This document shows, piece by piece, positions 1 to 9,762 of a DNA stretch of 64,000 nt. The stretch's first letter is position 1; each line of letters starts with the position of its first letter. A program made the translations under genes and the position numbers. The DNA comes from Sediminibacterium ginsengisoli (GTDB lineage Bacteria > Bacteroidota > Bacteroidia > Chitinophagales > Chitinophagaceae), in NCBI GenBank assembly GCA_945901845.1, contig CAMDLR010000007.1:1-64000 (forward strand), read 5' to 3'. The notes under the pieces were generated by a model. That model saw nothing but the letters and a program-made list of their open reading frames with translations. It did not search any database and was not told the DNA's origin.

Positions 1-132
1 GAATCCTGTATTAGCCGGATTAACCAAAATGGGCGCATTAAAGTACTGACTAAAATGCAGGTCTTGCGCATTTGATTGCAGCATACCCACAACCAAACCA
101 AGAAATAATATGTAGTGCATTTTAGATTTCAT
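1..132 (-). CDS. PorP/SprF family type IX secretion membrane protein (5' part only)
   Basis: Only the first 44 codons are inside the window; the gene runs off the left edge. The translation has a signal peptide (hydrophobic stretch ILFLGLVVGML, cleavage near SNAQ) followed by DLHFSQYFNAPILVNPANTG, the hallmark N-terminus of PorP/SprF outer-membrane proteins, which act with the type IX secretion and gliding machinery. It starts 3 bp after the stop of a large T9SS type B cargo gene on the same strand. Cargo with this C-terminal domain and PorP/SprF proteins commonly sit together, so the pair probably works as exported protein plus surface anchor. The partner assignment is inference. Confidence 0.85.
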   Translation of the reverse strand, partial: MKSKMHYILFLGLVVGMLQSNAQDLHFSQYFNAPILVNPANTGF

Positions 133-135
133 TGG

Positions 136-3100
136 CTATCTAAGTAGAGTGATATCTCCTTTTTTGGCTAATTTTTCGCCGGTATAAAATTCTACAACAG
201 CACTGTAATGATATACATCTTGTGCTTGTAATTTTCCTTTGAAATATCCATCCCAACCCGTGTTCATATCTGAAGATGCAAAAACAATTTCACCCCATCT
301 ATTAAATATTTGAAAACTCACTTTGGCGATTCCAAATCCTCTAATAAAAACACGATCGTTAACGCCATCACCATTAGGAGAAAACGCTGACGGAACACTA
401 TAACCTACTTCTACAGTAGCATCAATTTGTATACATGTTGTATCGGAACAACCTGTTGCGTTGGTAGCAACCAAACATGCATTGTATTTCCCCGTTTTTT
501 GATACTGATAAGAAATGGTTGTATCTCTTTTAGAAGTTGCAAACGAATTACCATCGCCAAAATTCCATTTGTACGTAACGGCGCCAGAAGATGTGTTTGT
601 AAATTGTACCGGCGAATTGGGCCTTGAAGGATTTGGCGAATACGTATAAGCAGCAGTTGGCTTACTAACAACAACAAGGTTTTTAATAATGGTATCCCGT
701 TTATTACAAGTATTGGCATCCACCGCAATTAATTGAACGGGATAGGTACCAGGCATAGTAAAGGTGTGCGAAGGATTGGTTAGTATAGAAGTCCCACCAT
801 CTCCAAAGTTCCAGAAAAACTGTTGTCCCGCAAGAGATGTATTTCTAAAACTAGCATTAAAAGGTGCGCAGGCAGCTGGTGGCAAAGTAAAATTAGCAAC
901 TACATTGGGCGCTAAACTTATTTGTTTGATTAAGCTATCAGGGCTATTGCAATAATTGGTATCATTTAATGTGAGCTTAACATTATAGGCACCACCCACA
1001 GCATATGTATGTCTAATGATACCAGTTGCTGCAGCTAATTTTGTGCCATCTCCAAAATCCCAGGTAAAACTTTTATTGGAGAATGGTTTAGAAACTGGAC
1101 CCGTACTTGTATTATTAAATTCAAAAACCAATTGATCACAAGGTGGCACTTTTGCAAAATCAAATGATAAGGCAGCGTTATCATTTCTAACATGCATATT
1201 GATGTACGTTGTATCTGCAATATTACAAGTACTGGAATCGATAGCCACCAATGAAACCTTGAACATACCAACTTTGGTAAAATTGTGGGCAATATTTGCA
1301 GTAGTAGAGGTTACGGATGGCGAGCCGTCGCCAAAATTCCATACATACGATTTTCCTTGCGCCAAAGTATCCGTAAAGTCTACGGTAATAGGAACGCAAC
1401 CTGAAGTGTCTCTGACAGTTCCTTTAATAGATGCTTTTAAACCTGCGCCCACACCCGCCAAATTAAACGCAAGTTTGATGGCTAGTAAATTACATCTAGC
1501 AGAGCTAGGATCGGCAGATAAATTATTGGGAGACCAAACACCCGCAGAGCCTCGTAAAGCGGTTCCTGGAGCAGGATTAGCGCCTAAACAAGAGCACACA
1601 GATTGATAGATGGTTCCATTTTTATCAAACCTGCTAGTACCTCCATCTACATGGTCGGCGAGTGGACCATTGGCGCCTGTTATAGAACCAAAAAAAGTTG
1701 CGTATAAAATATTTTTAGCGCTTTTTTCAAGTACAAAAAAGTACAAATCTTCGCCATCTGTTGTAGTGCTCAATTGACCTGTTCCAAATGTAGTGAGCCC
1801 TCTAGTACCTGCAGATGGAAATCCGGGTGCTAATGTTCCACCCCAACCAGACACGTACACATTTTCACAACGATCCACTAAAAAAGCGGTTGGTGAAATA
1901 TTGGGAACACTGCCAGTTGCTGTTCCAAAATTTGCTGAATAAATAAACTGCGTTAAATCAGGTTGCAGTTTAGAAATAAATTGTTTACCCGAAGCCTGAT
2001 TGCCTCCACTATTAAATGGAGAATTGATAATGGGCCATGCTACTGTAGTAGTTCCCATAATGTAAGGGAAACCAAATTTATCAAATTGAATACCATAAAT
2101 AATATCATCACCTGATGTGCCAAAATAACTTGTTGCAATTTGTCTTGATCCGTCAGGACTTATAAAAGTTACATAGCCATCTACTTTACCCTGATTGGTA
2201 CCAAATAAAACACCTGCTTTACTTCCAGGAAAATCAGTACTCACGGTTGCACCTGCAACATATATAAACCCTGTTAACGGATTAAGAGCAAGCACAAATG
2301 CAGCATCATCATCACCTCCTCCTAGAAAAGAACTAAATATAACAGCATCCAAATTAGGTGTCATTTTTACCAACACACCATCCTGAAAACGAGTAGTCGT
2401 TTTTTTACCTGGCGCTGCTTGAAAAGCACCTGCAGAGGTTCTAAAATCTTCGGACTGTGTTGCAGAAGCTAAAATAATATTTCCAGCACCATCCACAATT
2501 ACTTCGCTACGTGCATCATCACCATAATTTCGCCTAGTAGACTCAGACACTTGTGGCTTGATATAATTGGGTCTAATATTTACGCCATCATCGGCAGTTC
2601 CACCCATACGCACAGATCCAATAAGCGCATTACCTGTTGTATTTAATTTTGTAATGACAATATCAAACAAACCACCGAGTGGACCATACGTTGATAAGCC
2701 TTTTACAGGATAAGTGCTACCTGAAGATGTTCTTCCTGCTATAATTAAATTTCCATTTGCATCTACTACTAAACTATGTGGTTGCTCGTTTCCTTTTCCT
2801 CCAATATAGGTGGCATACATCCTGTTCACGCCACTGGGATCAAATTTAATCACCCCAATATCCATAGCCCCAATATCGCCTTCTGGCACACCCCCACCAA
2901 AGGTGGTTTGAAATGCACCATTACTTACTGGAAACGTACCAAAACTTCCAAATACAATGCCGCCTGCATAGAAGTTGCCCTGCGAATCATAGGTAGCTGT
3001 AAAGCCCCAGTTATCTGCAGTGCTGCCCGTATATCCGTAAAAAACAATGGAAGGATCAATCACCAATGTTTGGGTTTTGTCATAATCTCCAGCAATAGAA

Positions 3101-3801
3101 AATTTGACAATATTTCCTTTTACCGAATAGTTGCAATCCACTTCTTTTTTACCTTCGTTTTTTAGCTGATAAGAGTACGGAGCTAATTCGGAAACAGTGG
3201 TTACCCTTGTTTTTATTTCTAGTGCGCGGTTTTTTATTTTAATGCCATCTGCACCATCAATGTATAATGCAATTTTTGAAACGTCGGCTCCGGGATGTAC
3301 AATAATATCATACTTTAATTGCGCTTCATTGGTGTAATACCTGATATCAATACCAGGATACACTTCTTTATAAACAACTGCTTTATAAATTTTACAATCA
3401 CTTGCCCACTTGGACGAATCATCGCCTATAAAATAATTATTGTAAGAGGTTTGTATCTTTTCAGGGACAATAGTTGGATTTGGATTCGCATTCAAAAATC
3501 GAACTTCATACGCATGCGAATGGAGAACACCGTCGAAATTTTCAGGTACCGTTGAAACGTGATTTTTTTCGCGCGGATGTGTGTTTAATGCAGCTAGATC
3601 TTTAGGGTTGTGAACGAGTACACGATACCCATTATTTTGAAGTGCAAATGCACCGGCAACGGTTTGTGCTTGAAATTTAATAGCACTCGGCCACTGCCCT
3701 TTATTTTCTATAAATTCGAGGTACTGCTGCGCACTCACCTCTACCACAGAGGCGGTAAAAAGAAATAATAAAAGGCCAACTAATCTGCGCAGCAACATCA
3801 T
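136..3801 (-). CDS. Large secreted PKD-repeat protein with gliding-motility/T9SS type B sorting domain
   Basis: 1221 residues. A signal peptide (about 1-24, ending VSAQQ) is followed by a DUF7948-like N-terminal module beginning FIENKGQWP (about 28-250). Next is a long run of beta-propeller-like repeats rich in DxxGNxYxxG motifs (about 255-785), then about four PKD domains with WNFGDG/WDFGDG signatures (about 790-1130). The protein ends in the gliding motility-associated C-terminal domain (about 1135-1221), starting PSAFSPNGDGVNDRV with a later RWGEIVF. That domain directs type IX secretion (type B) and attachment to the cell surface. The ligand is unknown; PKD and propeller arrays suggest adhesion or scaffolding. 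Codon 1 or 2 could be the start. The gene lies 13 bp after recG and 3 bp before a PorP/SprF gene. Confidence 0.9.
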   Translation of the reverse strand: MMLLRRLVGLLLFLFTASVVEVSAQQYLEFIENKGQWPSAIKFQAQTVAGAFALQNNGYRVLVHNPKDLAALNTHPREKNHVSTVPENFDGVLHSHAYEVRFLNANPNPTIVPEKIQTSYNNYFIGDDSSKWASDCKIYKAVVYKEVYPGIDIRYYTNEAQLKYDIIVHPGADVSKIALYIDGADGIKIKNRALEIKTRVTTVSELAPYSYQLKNEGKKEVDCNYSVKGNIVKFSIAGDYDKTQTLVIDPSIVFYGYTGSTADNWGFTATYDSQGNFYAGGIVFGSFGTFPVSNGAFQTTFGGGVPEGDIGAMDIGVIKFDPSGVNRMYATYIGGKGNEQPHSLVVDANGNLIIAGRTSSGSTYPVKGLSTYGPLGGLFDIVITKLNTTGNALIGSVRMGGTADDGVNIRPNYIKPQVSESTRRNYGDDARSEVIVDGAGNIILASATQSEDFRTSAGAFQAAPGKKTTTRFQDGVLVKMTPNLDAVIFSSFLGGGDDDAAFVLALNPLTGFIYVAGATVSTDFPGSKAGVLFGTNQGKVDGYVTFISPDGSRQIATSYFGTSGDDIIYGIQFDKFGFPYIMGTTTVAWPIINSPFNSGGNQASGKQFISKLQPDLTQFIYSANFGTATGSVPNISPTAFLVDRCENVYVSGWGGTLAPGFPSAGTRGLTTFGTGQLSTTTDGEDLYFFVLEKSAKNILYATFFGSITGANGPLADHVDGGTSRFDKNGTIYQSVCSCLGANPAPGTALRGSAGVWSPNNLSADPSSARCNLLAIKLAFNLAGVGAGLKASIKGTVRDTSGCVPITVDFTDTLAQGKSYVWNFGDGSPSVTSTTANIAHNFTKVGMFKVSLVAIDSSTCNIADTTYINMHVRNDNAALSFDFAKVPPCDQLVFEFNNTSTGPVSKPFSNKSFTWDFGDGTKLAAATGIIRHTYAVGGAYNVKLTLNDTNYCNSPDSLIKQISLAPNVVANFTLPPAACAPFNASFRNTSLAGQQFFWNFGDGGTSILTNPSHTFTMPGTYPVQLIAVDANTCNKRDTIIKNLVVVSKPTAAYTYSPNPSRPNSPVQFTNTSSGAVTYKWNFGDGNSFATSKRDTTISYQYQKTGKYNACLVATNATGCSDTTCIQIDATVEVGYSVPSAFSPNGDGVNDRVFIRGFGIAKVSFQIFNRWGEIVFASSDMNTGWDGYFKGKLQAQDVYHYSAVVEFYTGEKLAKKGDITLLR

Positions 3802-3814
3802 GATAATTTATAAG

Positions 3815-5926
3815 TTACGATATCTTTCCCCACCCCGACCTAGACTTTTGGGACTCAAGATAGTTTTTCAATTCTAAATTTTTTGCCAAAGTCAGGGTAT
3901 GGTCTTCTTCTACCAGCTTTTCGGCAGCAGTTTTGGCCACTTCCAGCACTTCTTTGTCATTAACAATATTAGCCAGCTTAAAGTTCAAAGCACCACTTTG
4001 TCTGGTACCTTCAATATCGCCAGGACCCCTCAGTTCTAGGTCTTTTTCGGCGATTAAGAACCCATCATTGGTAGCACACATGATTTTGATACGCTCCTTC
4101 GCAAATTGGCTCACTTTTTGACCTGTTAATAAAACGCAAAAACTTTTTTCGGAACCCCTTCCTACCCGTCCGCGTAACTGATGCAGCTGCGACAGGCCAA
4201 ATTTTTCGGAACTTTCTATAACCATAACGGAGGCATTGGGCACATTCACCCCAACTTCAATAACGGTGGTAGCTACCATAATTTGCGTATCTCCTTTTAC
4301 AAAGCGGGCCATATTGGTTTCTTTTTGATCCGCAGGTTGTCTACCATGCAACATGCTAATTCTATAATTTGGTTCAGGAAAAAAACTTTTCACTTGCTCA
4401 TATCCTTGCATGAGGTCTTCATAGCTGAGTTTTTCACTCTCCTCAATTAACGGATAAATAAAATAAACTTGCCTCCCTTTTTCAATTTCTGTTTTAACAA
4501 AGTCCATGACGGATGCGCGCATCATTTCATTTCGGTGCACCGTTGTAATGGGTTGTCTGCCTGGCGGCAACTCATCCATGACACTATAATCGAGATCACC
4601 ATACGCAGTCATGGCAAGGGTTCTAGGGATTGGCGTTGCAGTCATCACGAGTATATGTGGAGGCACTAATGCCTTCTCCCATAACTTAGCACGCTGCGCT
4701 ACACCAAAGCGGTGCTGTTCATCCACAACAACAAATCCTAAATTTTTAAACTGTACTTTTTCTTCAATAACAGCATGCGTGCCCACTACAAAATGCAGTG
4801 TGCCATCTTGTAATCCTTGCATGATTTTTTTTCTTGCAGCTGTTTTGGTACTCCCTGTTAACAACGCAAGTTCTACACCCATATCTTTTAACAATTCACT
4901 GAGTCCATGATAATGCTGCTGCGCTAAAATTTCGGTGGGCGCCATTAAACAACTCTGAAATCCATTGTCTGCCGCAAGCAGCATACTCAAAAGTGCGACA
5001 ATGGTTTTTCCACTACCTACATCACCTTGCAAAAGACGATTCATTTGACGTCCCCTAGCAGTATCGGTTCTTATTTCCTTGAGTACTCTTTTTTGCGCAC
5101 CCGTTAATTCGAAGGGTAAGTATTTGTTATAGAAAGTATTGAAAAAGTCGCCTACTTTTTCAAAAACAACGCCCCTACTAGACTGGTGTCTGGCAAGGCG
5201 CACAAGGTTTAAGCGCACCTGTGCCACAAATAATTCTTCAAACTTTAAACGTCTTAATGCTGCTTTATAGGCTTTTTCAGAAACTGGAAAATGAATATTT
5301 GAATAAGCCTCATACCGGTTCATGAGCTTATAATCGGATATTATATTAATAGGTAAATTTTCCGGTATATCTGCGGGCTTAATCATGGAAAAAAGCTGGT
5401 AGGTGAGTTTTGCCAGTTGTCTTCCATTAAGCCCTCTTACTTTTAATTTTTCGGTGGCGGGGTACACCGGTTCGAGGTAATCTTTGCCCCCTTCTTTGGC
5501 CGGGGTAAAAATCTCAATTTCGGGGTGTACCATTTGAGGTTTCCCATTAAAAAAGCCTGTTTTTCCAAAAACCAGGTATTTCTGACCAGGAACCAGGTTT
5601 TTTTGCACCCAGTTAGCCCCCTGAAACCATGCTAGTTCCAGTGTGCCCGTTTCATCTACTAGTTGGGCAATTAGGCGCCTAGCTCTTTTGTCCCCCATTA
5701 AAACGGGTGGCTGAAGAATGCCTACTACCTGCACAAAGTCTGTGGCGGGGCTAATGGAGTCTATCTTGTGCACCTGGGTTTTATCGATATGCCTATGCGG
5801 ATAATGCTCCAATAAATCTGAAAAAGTGTAAATCGATAGCTCCTTTTTCAATAACTCACCCCTTAAAGGACCAACGCCTTTAAGGTATTCGATGGGTGAA
5901 CCTAGTATGTGATTGGAACCTTGAAT
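3815..5926 (-). CDS. recG: ATP-dependent DNA helicase RecG
   Basis: RecG unwinds branched DNA and drives regression of stalled replication forks. The N-terminal wedge/OB region is followed by Walker A (LLQGDVGSGKT), a DEQH box (VVDEQHRFG), MTATPIPRT and QLRGRVGRG, in the order expected for RecG. Length is about 700 residues, usual for the family. The start is a problem. The conserved N-terminus PIEYLKGVGPLRGELLKKEL reads in frame upstream of 5851, but no ATG, GTG or TTG occurs in frame between the upstream stop (near 6013) and the TTG at 5849-5851. I extend to an ATT codon at 5924-5926 because it gives a normal N-terminus. CTG at 5933-5935 is another choice, and TTG 5851 is the only conventional but truncating start. 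The gene is divergent from trpS. Confidence 0.88.
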   Translation of the reverse strand: MQGSNHILGSPIEYLKGVGPLRGELLKKELSIYTFSDLLEHYPHRHIDKTQVHKIDSISPATDFVQVVGILQPPVLMGDKRARRLIAQLVDETGTLELAWFQGANWVQKNLVPGQKYLVFGKTGFFNGKPQMVHPEIEIFTPAKEGGKDYLEPVYPATEKLKVRGLNGRQLAKLTYQLFSMIKPADIPENLPINIISDYKLMNRYEAYSNIHFPVSEKAYKAALRRLKFEELFVAQVRLNLVRLARHQSSRGVVFEKVGDFFNTFYNKYLPFELTGAQKRVLKEIRTDTARGRQMNRLLQGDVGSGKTIVALLSMLLAADNGFQSCLMAPTEILAQQHYHGLSELLKDMGVELALLTGSTKTAARKKIMQGLQDGTLHFVVGTHAVIEEKVQFKNLGFVVVDEQHRFGVAQRAKLWEKALVPPHILVMTATPIPRTLAMTAYGDLDYSVMDELPPGRQPITTVHRNEMMRASVMDFVKTEIEKGRQVYFIYPLIEESEKLSYEDLMQGYEQVKSFFPEPNYRISMLHGRQPADQKETNMARFVKGDTQIMVATTVIEVGVNVPNASVMVIESSEKFGLSQLHQLRGRVGRGSEKSFCVLLTGQKVSQFAKERIKIMCATNDGFLIAEKDLELRGPGDIEGTRQSGALNFKLANIVNDKEVLEVAKTAAEKLVEEDHTLTLAKNLELKNYLESQKSRSGWGKIS

Positions 5927-5989
5927 GGCCTGCAGTTTTAGGGTATTAGAATAGCAAATATCATGAAAAAGCGTCTTATCTTCGCGGCT

Positions 5990-7003
5990 ATGGAAAAAGA
6001 GGTGGTTTTAAGTGGCATTAGGCCTACAGGATTCCTTCATTTAGGCAATTATTTTGGCGCTATGCGCAATTATGTGCGCATGCAAGACGCGTTCAATTGT
6101 TACTTTTTTGTAGCAAACTGGCATAGCCTTACCACCCACCCAGATACCAAAGAATTACAAGCAAATGTTTTACGGGTGATTGCCGAAAATATTGCTTGCG
6201 GTTTGGATCCAGAAAAAGTAGCCTTGTATGTACAAAGTGACGTTCCACAAATTGCAGAACTCTATTTGTATTTAAACATGATGGCGTATAAAGGTGAACT
6301 TGAAAAAACGGTAACCTTTAAAGAAAAAGTGAGGTTGCAGCCAGAAAACGTAAACGCTGGACTCCTTACCTACCCTGTATTACAAGCCGCAGATATTTTA
6401 ATTCACCGCGCTGTAAAAGTACCTGTAGGGAAAGATCAAGAACAACATTTAGAAATGGCCCGCAATTATGCAGAGCGCTTCAACCATAGATACGGCGAGG
6501 TTTTACCGCTACCCTATGCATTTAATTATGGCGGCGAACTTGTAAAGATTTTGAGTCTAGATGGCGAAGGGAAAATGAGTAAAAGTGAAAATCAAATGAA
6601 TACACTTTACTTAGCAGATGAAGATGATGTGATTGTTAAAAAACTCAAGCGAGCTACAACAGATGCTGGCCCTAAAGTTCCAAACGCACCAATGCCTGCT
6701 TACATCGAAAACTTATTTACCCTAATGGGCCTTGTAAGTACGCCAGATACCGTGGAAAAGTTTACCGCCGATTACAACAATAGTAGTGAAGGCAATTGCA
6801 TCATCAGATATGGTGACCTAAAAATGCAACTAGCAGAAGATATGGTGGCTTTTATCAAGCCTATTCGTGAAAAGGCCGCTGATTTGCAAAAAGACACCGC
6901 CACCCTTCAAAAAATCATGAAAATGGGTGCCGAAAAAGCATGCGAAAGTGCCTCAAAAACGCTTACACTAGTTCGAAGCGCTATTGGCATGAATTATTAT
7001 TAA
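5990..7003 (+). CDS. trpS: Tryptophan--tRNA ligase
   Basis: Class I aminoacyl-tRNA synthetase that charges tRNA-Trp. The HIGH-type motif appears as HLGN within SGIRPTGFLHLGNYFGAM near the N-terminus, and the KMSKS loop is intact (GEGKMSKSEN, about residue 195). Length from this start is 337 residues, normal for the bacterial enzyme. An in-frame ATG at 5963 would add nine residues (MKKRLIFAA). I prefer 5990 because the family usually begins MEKEVVLSGIRPTG. It is divergent from recG, with their 5' ends nearly touching. A deoxynucleoside kinase gene follows 55 bp downstream. Confidence 0.95.
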   Translation: MEKEVVLSGIRPTGFLHLGNYFGAMRNYVRMQDAFNCYFFVANWHSLTTHPDTKELQANVLRVIAENIACGLDPEKVALYVQSDVPQIAELYLYLNMMAYKGELEKTVTFKEKVRLQPENVNAGLLTYPVLQAADILIHRAVKVPVGKDQEQHLEMARNYAERFNHRYGEVLPLPYAFNYGGELVKILSLDGEGKMSKSENQMNTLYLADEDDVIVKKLKRATTDAGPKVPNAPMPAYIENLFTLMGLVSTPDTVEKFTADYNNSSEGNCIIRYGDLKMQLAEDMVAFIKPIREKAADLQKDTATLQKIMKMGAEKACESASKTLTLVRSAIGMNYY

Positions 7004-7058
7004 AAAAATCAAACTATAATTATCTTTTTAAGATACTCATTTCGTACTTTCAACCCCT

Positions 7059-7694
7059 ATGGCAAAAGCTAAGAAACCCAAACACATCGCTATCGCAGGT
7101 AATATCGGCGCAGGTAAAACAACACTTACAGAAATGCTAAGTAAGCACTACCGTTGGATACCTCAATTTGAAGACGTAGACCACAATCCATACCTGATGG
7201 ATTTTTATGAAGACATGCCTAGATGGAGTTTTAATTTACAAGTGTACTTTTTAAATGGTAGACTTAACCAATTATTAGAAATTGCAAGAGGTACTGAAAC
7301 CATTATTCAGGATAGAACCATTTACGAAGACGCCAATATTTTTGCGCCCAACTTACACGAAATGGGACTTATGAGTAAGCGTGACTTTGATAACTATTAT
7401 GCGTTTTTTACCACGCTTAAAACCATGGTACAACCTCCGGATTTACTCATTTATTTAAAAGCTTCTGTTCCTACCCTTGTATCACAAATACAAAAAAGAG
7501 GAAGAGAATACGAAGAAAATATTAGACTCGATTATTTAAAGCGCCTCAACGAATACTACAACAAATGGATTGATGGATATCAAGAAGGTCCATTACTCAT
7601 TATTGATTGTGATAAAAATAAATTTGGCGAAAACGAAGCAGACCTTGGTGATATCATTGGCAAAGTTGATAGCACCTTATTTGGTCTCTTCTAA
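7059..7694 (+). CDS. Deoxynucleoside kinase (deoxyadenosine/deoxyguanosine kinase type)
   Basis: 211 residues. It phosphorylates salvaged deoxynucleosides using ATP. The P-loop GNIGAGKTT is near residues 14-22, the substrate-site segment WSFNLQVYFL follows, then the QDRTIYED motif (the DRS-like signature with its conserved Arg and Glu), and a C-terminal lid containing KRGREYEENI. This order matches the dNK/dCK/dGK family. Whether it prefers dA, dG or a broader set cannot be read from sequence. It follows trpS in the same direction and precedes a GlcD-type oxidase by 24 bp, so co-transcription is possible. Confidence 0.9.
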   Translation: MAKAKKPKHIAIAGNIGAGKTTLTEMLSKHYRWIPQFEDVDHNPYLMDFYEDMPRWSFNLQVYFLNGRLNQLLEIARGTETIIQDRTIYEDANIFAPNLHEMGLMSKRDFDNYYAFFTTLKTMVQPPDLLIYLKASVPTLVSQIQKRGREYEENIRLDYLKRLNEYYNKWIDGYQEGPLLIIDCDKNKFGENEADLGDIIGKVDSTLFGLF

Positions 7695-7718
7695 TTTTTC
7701 TTTATAAATACTTTACGA

Positions 7719-9140
7719 ATGGCAAGCGAAAACGGTCTCGTAACTGCTTCTATTGTAGAACAGTTCAAGCAAATTATTGGCAATGATTTTGTTGTAGCAG
7801 ATGAAGAAAGCCTCCACCGTTATGGCAAAGATGAAACCGAAAACTTATTGTATTTACCAGCGGTTGTTGTAAAGCCAAAAACAGCTGCTGAGATTGCGGC
7901 CATTATTAAAATTTGTAACGAACATTTATTACCCATCACGCCAAGAGGTGCAGGTACTGGACTAACGGGTGGCGCACTCCCACATTTAGGTGGCGTTTTA
8001 TTATCTACCGAAAGACTCCATCAAATACTTGACATAGACGAACGCAACTTACAAGTAACCACCGAACCTGGTGTGATTACTGAAGTGTTGCAAAATGCAG
8101 TCAAAGAAAAAGGACTTTTTTATCCCCCCGATCCTGCTAGCAAAGGGAGTTGTTTTATTGGTGGTAATATTTCCGAAAATAGTGGCGGACCCAAGGCTGT
8201 TAAATATGGGGTTGTAAAAGATTATGTGTTAAACCTAGAAGTGGTATTGGCTTCTGGTGAAATTATTTGGACGGGATCTAATGTATTAAAAAATGCTACC
8301 GGATATAACCTTACACAATTAATTGTTGGTAGTGAAGGAACTCTTGGCATTGTTACTAAAATCGTGCTCCGTTTAATTCCGCATCCAAAATTTGATTTAT
8401 TAATGCTTGCTCCATTTAATAGCCTTGAAAAAGCAAGCGAAGCAGTGAGTGCGATTTTTAGAGCAGGCATTACACCAAGTGCTATGGAGCTCATGGAAAT
8501 AGACGCCATAACACTTGCCACAAAAATGTTAGATAGCTCAGCAGTTCAATTAACAGATGGCCTAGCAGCGCATTTAATTATCGAAGTAGACGGAAATAAC
8601 CTAGACGTTTTAATGAATGAAATGGAAGCCGTTTCAGAAGTATTAAACAACTACGAAGTGGGTGAAATATATTTTGCAGAAGACGCGGAGCAAAAAAATG
8701 AACTTTGGAAAATTCGCCGCAAAGCAAATGAGGCATCTGTTATGGCAGGCTATACCATTGAGGAAGACGCTGTTGTGCCAAGGGCTGAGTTGCCTAAACT
8801 AATTAGAGGTGTTAAAGAAATTGCAGCTAATAACGGATTTAAAGTCGTTTGTTATGGTCATGCGGGTGATGGTAATTTGCATATTCGTATCAACCACCCT
8901 ACCATTAAAAACAGTTACAACAATCCTGAAATGACAAAGGCACTCATACCACTGTTTGAACTTATTGCAAGCTTAGGCGGAACCATTAGTGGGGAACACG
9001 GCGTAGGATTGATTCAAAAGCCTTTTTTGAAAACTGTTTTTTCAGAAACGCATATAAGACTGATGCGTTCTATCAAAAAAATATTTGACCCTAATAATAT
9101 ATTAAACGCAGGTAAAATTTTTGATGCGGAAAGTCATTAA
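7719..9140 (+). CDS. FAD-linked oxidase, GlcD / D-lactate dehydrogenase-like
   Basis: 473 residues. It oxidises a 2-hydroxy acid (glycolate, D-lactate or similar) using FAD. The N-terminal FAD-binding (PCMH-type) half carries TPRGAGTGLTGGALP and a long glycine-rich GSCFIGGNISENSGGPKAVKYG segment. The C-terminal half has YGHAGDGNLHIRI and SGEHGVG, both typical of the GlcD/VAO C-terminal domain. There is no fused iron-sulfur domain and no glcE or glcF beside it, so substrate and electron acceptor are unclear. Its stop overlaps by about 3 bp the stop of a convergent LOG-family gene. Confidence 0.88.
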   Translation: MASENGLVTASIVEQFKQIIGNDFVVADEESLHRYGKDETENLLYLPAVVVKPKTAAEIAAIIKICNEHLLPITPRGAGTGLTGGALPHLGGVLLSTERLHQILDIDERNLQVTTEPGVITEVLQNAVKEKGLFYPPDPASKGSCFIGGNISENSGGPKAVKYGVVKDYVLNLEVVLASGEIIWTGSNVLKNATGYNLTQLIVGSEGTLGIVTKIVLRLIPHPKFDLLMLAPFNSLEKASEAVSAIFRAGITPSAMELMEIDAITLATKMLDSSAVQLTDGLAAHLIIEVDGNNLDVLMNEMEAVSEVLNNYEVGEIYFAEDAEQKNELWKIRRKANEASVMAGYTIEEDAVVPRAELPKLIRGVKEIAANNGFKVVCYGHAGDGNLHIRINHPTIKNSYNNPEMTKALIPLFELIASLGGTISGEHGVGLIQKPFLKTVFSETHIRLMRSIKKIFDPNNILNAGKIFDAESH

Positions 9141-9682
9141 AAACTTTCCAGTAAATCCATCGCTTCTTTTGCAGTTGTAGCAACCATTAAACGGTCTTCA
9201 AAATTCTCATATAAAAATCCTTGCACTTGCATCACATGCATATGTGCAAGCAAGTGATCATAAAAACCGTTACAGTTCAATAAAATTATTTTTTTATCGT
9301 GGATTTTTAAAGTATTCCAAGTAAGCATTTCAAATAGTTCGTCTAAAGTACCGTTTCCGCCAGGAAGTACTAGCGCTGCATCACAAAGTTCATACATCAT
9401 CTTTTTTCTTACGTGCATGTCTGATACAACGTGCAATTCGGTAATGCCCTCGTGCTGGTGCTCCCATGCAATCAAGAGCTCAGGTATTACGCCAATAACT
9501 TTTACGCCAGCAGCCATGGCGCCATTGGCTAACGCTCCCATAAGTCCCTTGTTCCCACCTCCATAAACAAGGTTCATACCAGCAGTTCCTAATAAATTGC
9601 CAAAGGCTGTTGCCTCCTTTAAAAAATTAGGGTCTAACCCATCTTTGGAACCACAAAAAACAGCCACTGTTTGTATAGACAT
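9137..9682 (-). CDS. LOG family protein (TIGR00730-type nucleoside-monophosphate phosphoribohydrolase)
   Basis: 181 residues with a Rossmann-like fold. Family members cleave nucleoside 5'-monophosphates (cytokinin ribotides, or AMP in some bacteria) to base and ribose phosphate. Visible motifs are VFCGSKDG at the N-terminus, YGGGNKGLMGALA, and the catalytic signature PGGNGTLDELFEMLTW (family PGGxGTxxE). Length is typical. The physiological substrate is unknown; 'lysine decarboxylase' labels for this family are historical errors. It is convergent with the upstream oxidase gene and divergent from the symporter gene. Confidence 0.88.
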   Translation of the reverse strand: MSIQTVAVFCGSKDGLDPNFLKEATAFGNLLGTAGMNLVYGGGNKGLMGALANGAMAAGVKVIGVIPELLIAWEHQHEGITELHVVSDMHVRKKMMYELCDAALVLPGGNGTLDELFEMLTWNTLKIHDKKIILLNCNGFYDHLLAHMHVMQVQGFLYENFEDRLMVATTAKEAMDLLESF

Positions 9683-9762
9683 ATATCAGATTCTTATGCG
9701 TGAAAAAGGCGCAATATCCTTACCTTTAAGTCCTACAATTTAACAAAAAATAACGATTGCCT

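Noticed and set aside
1199-1606. 135-codon plus-strand frame inside the large T9SS gene
   Set aside because: Antisense to a well-supported 1221-residue protein; no start signal or recognisable motif.
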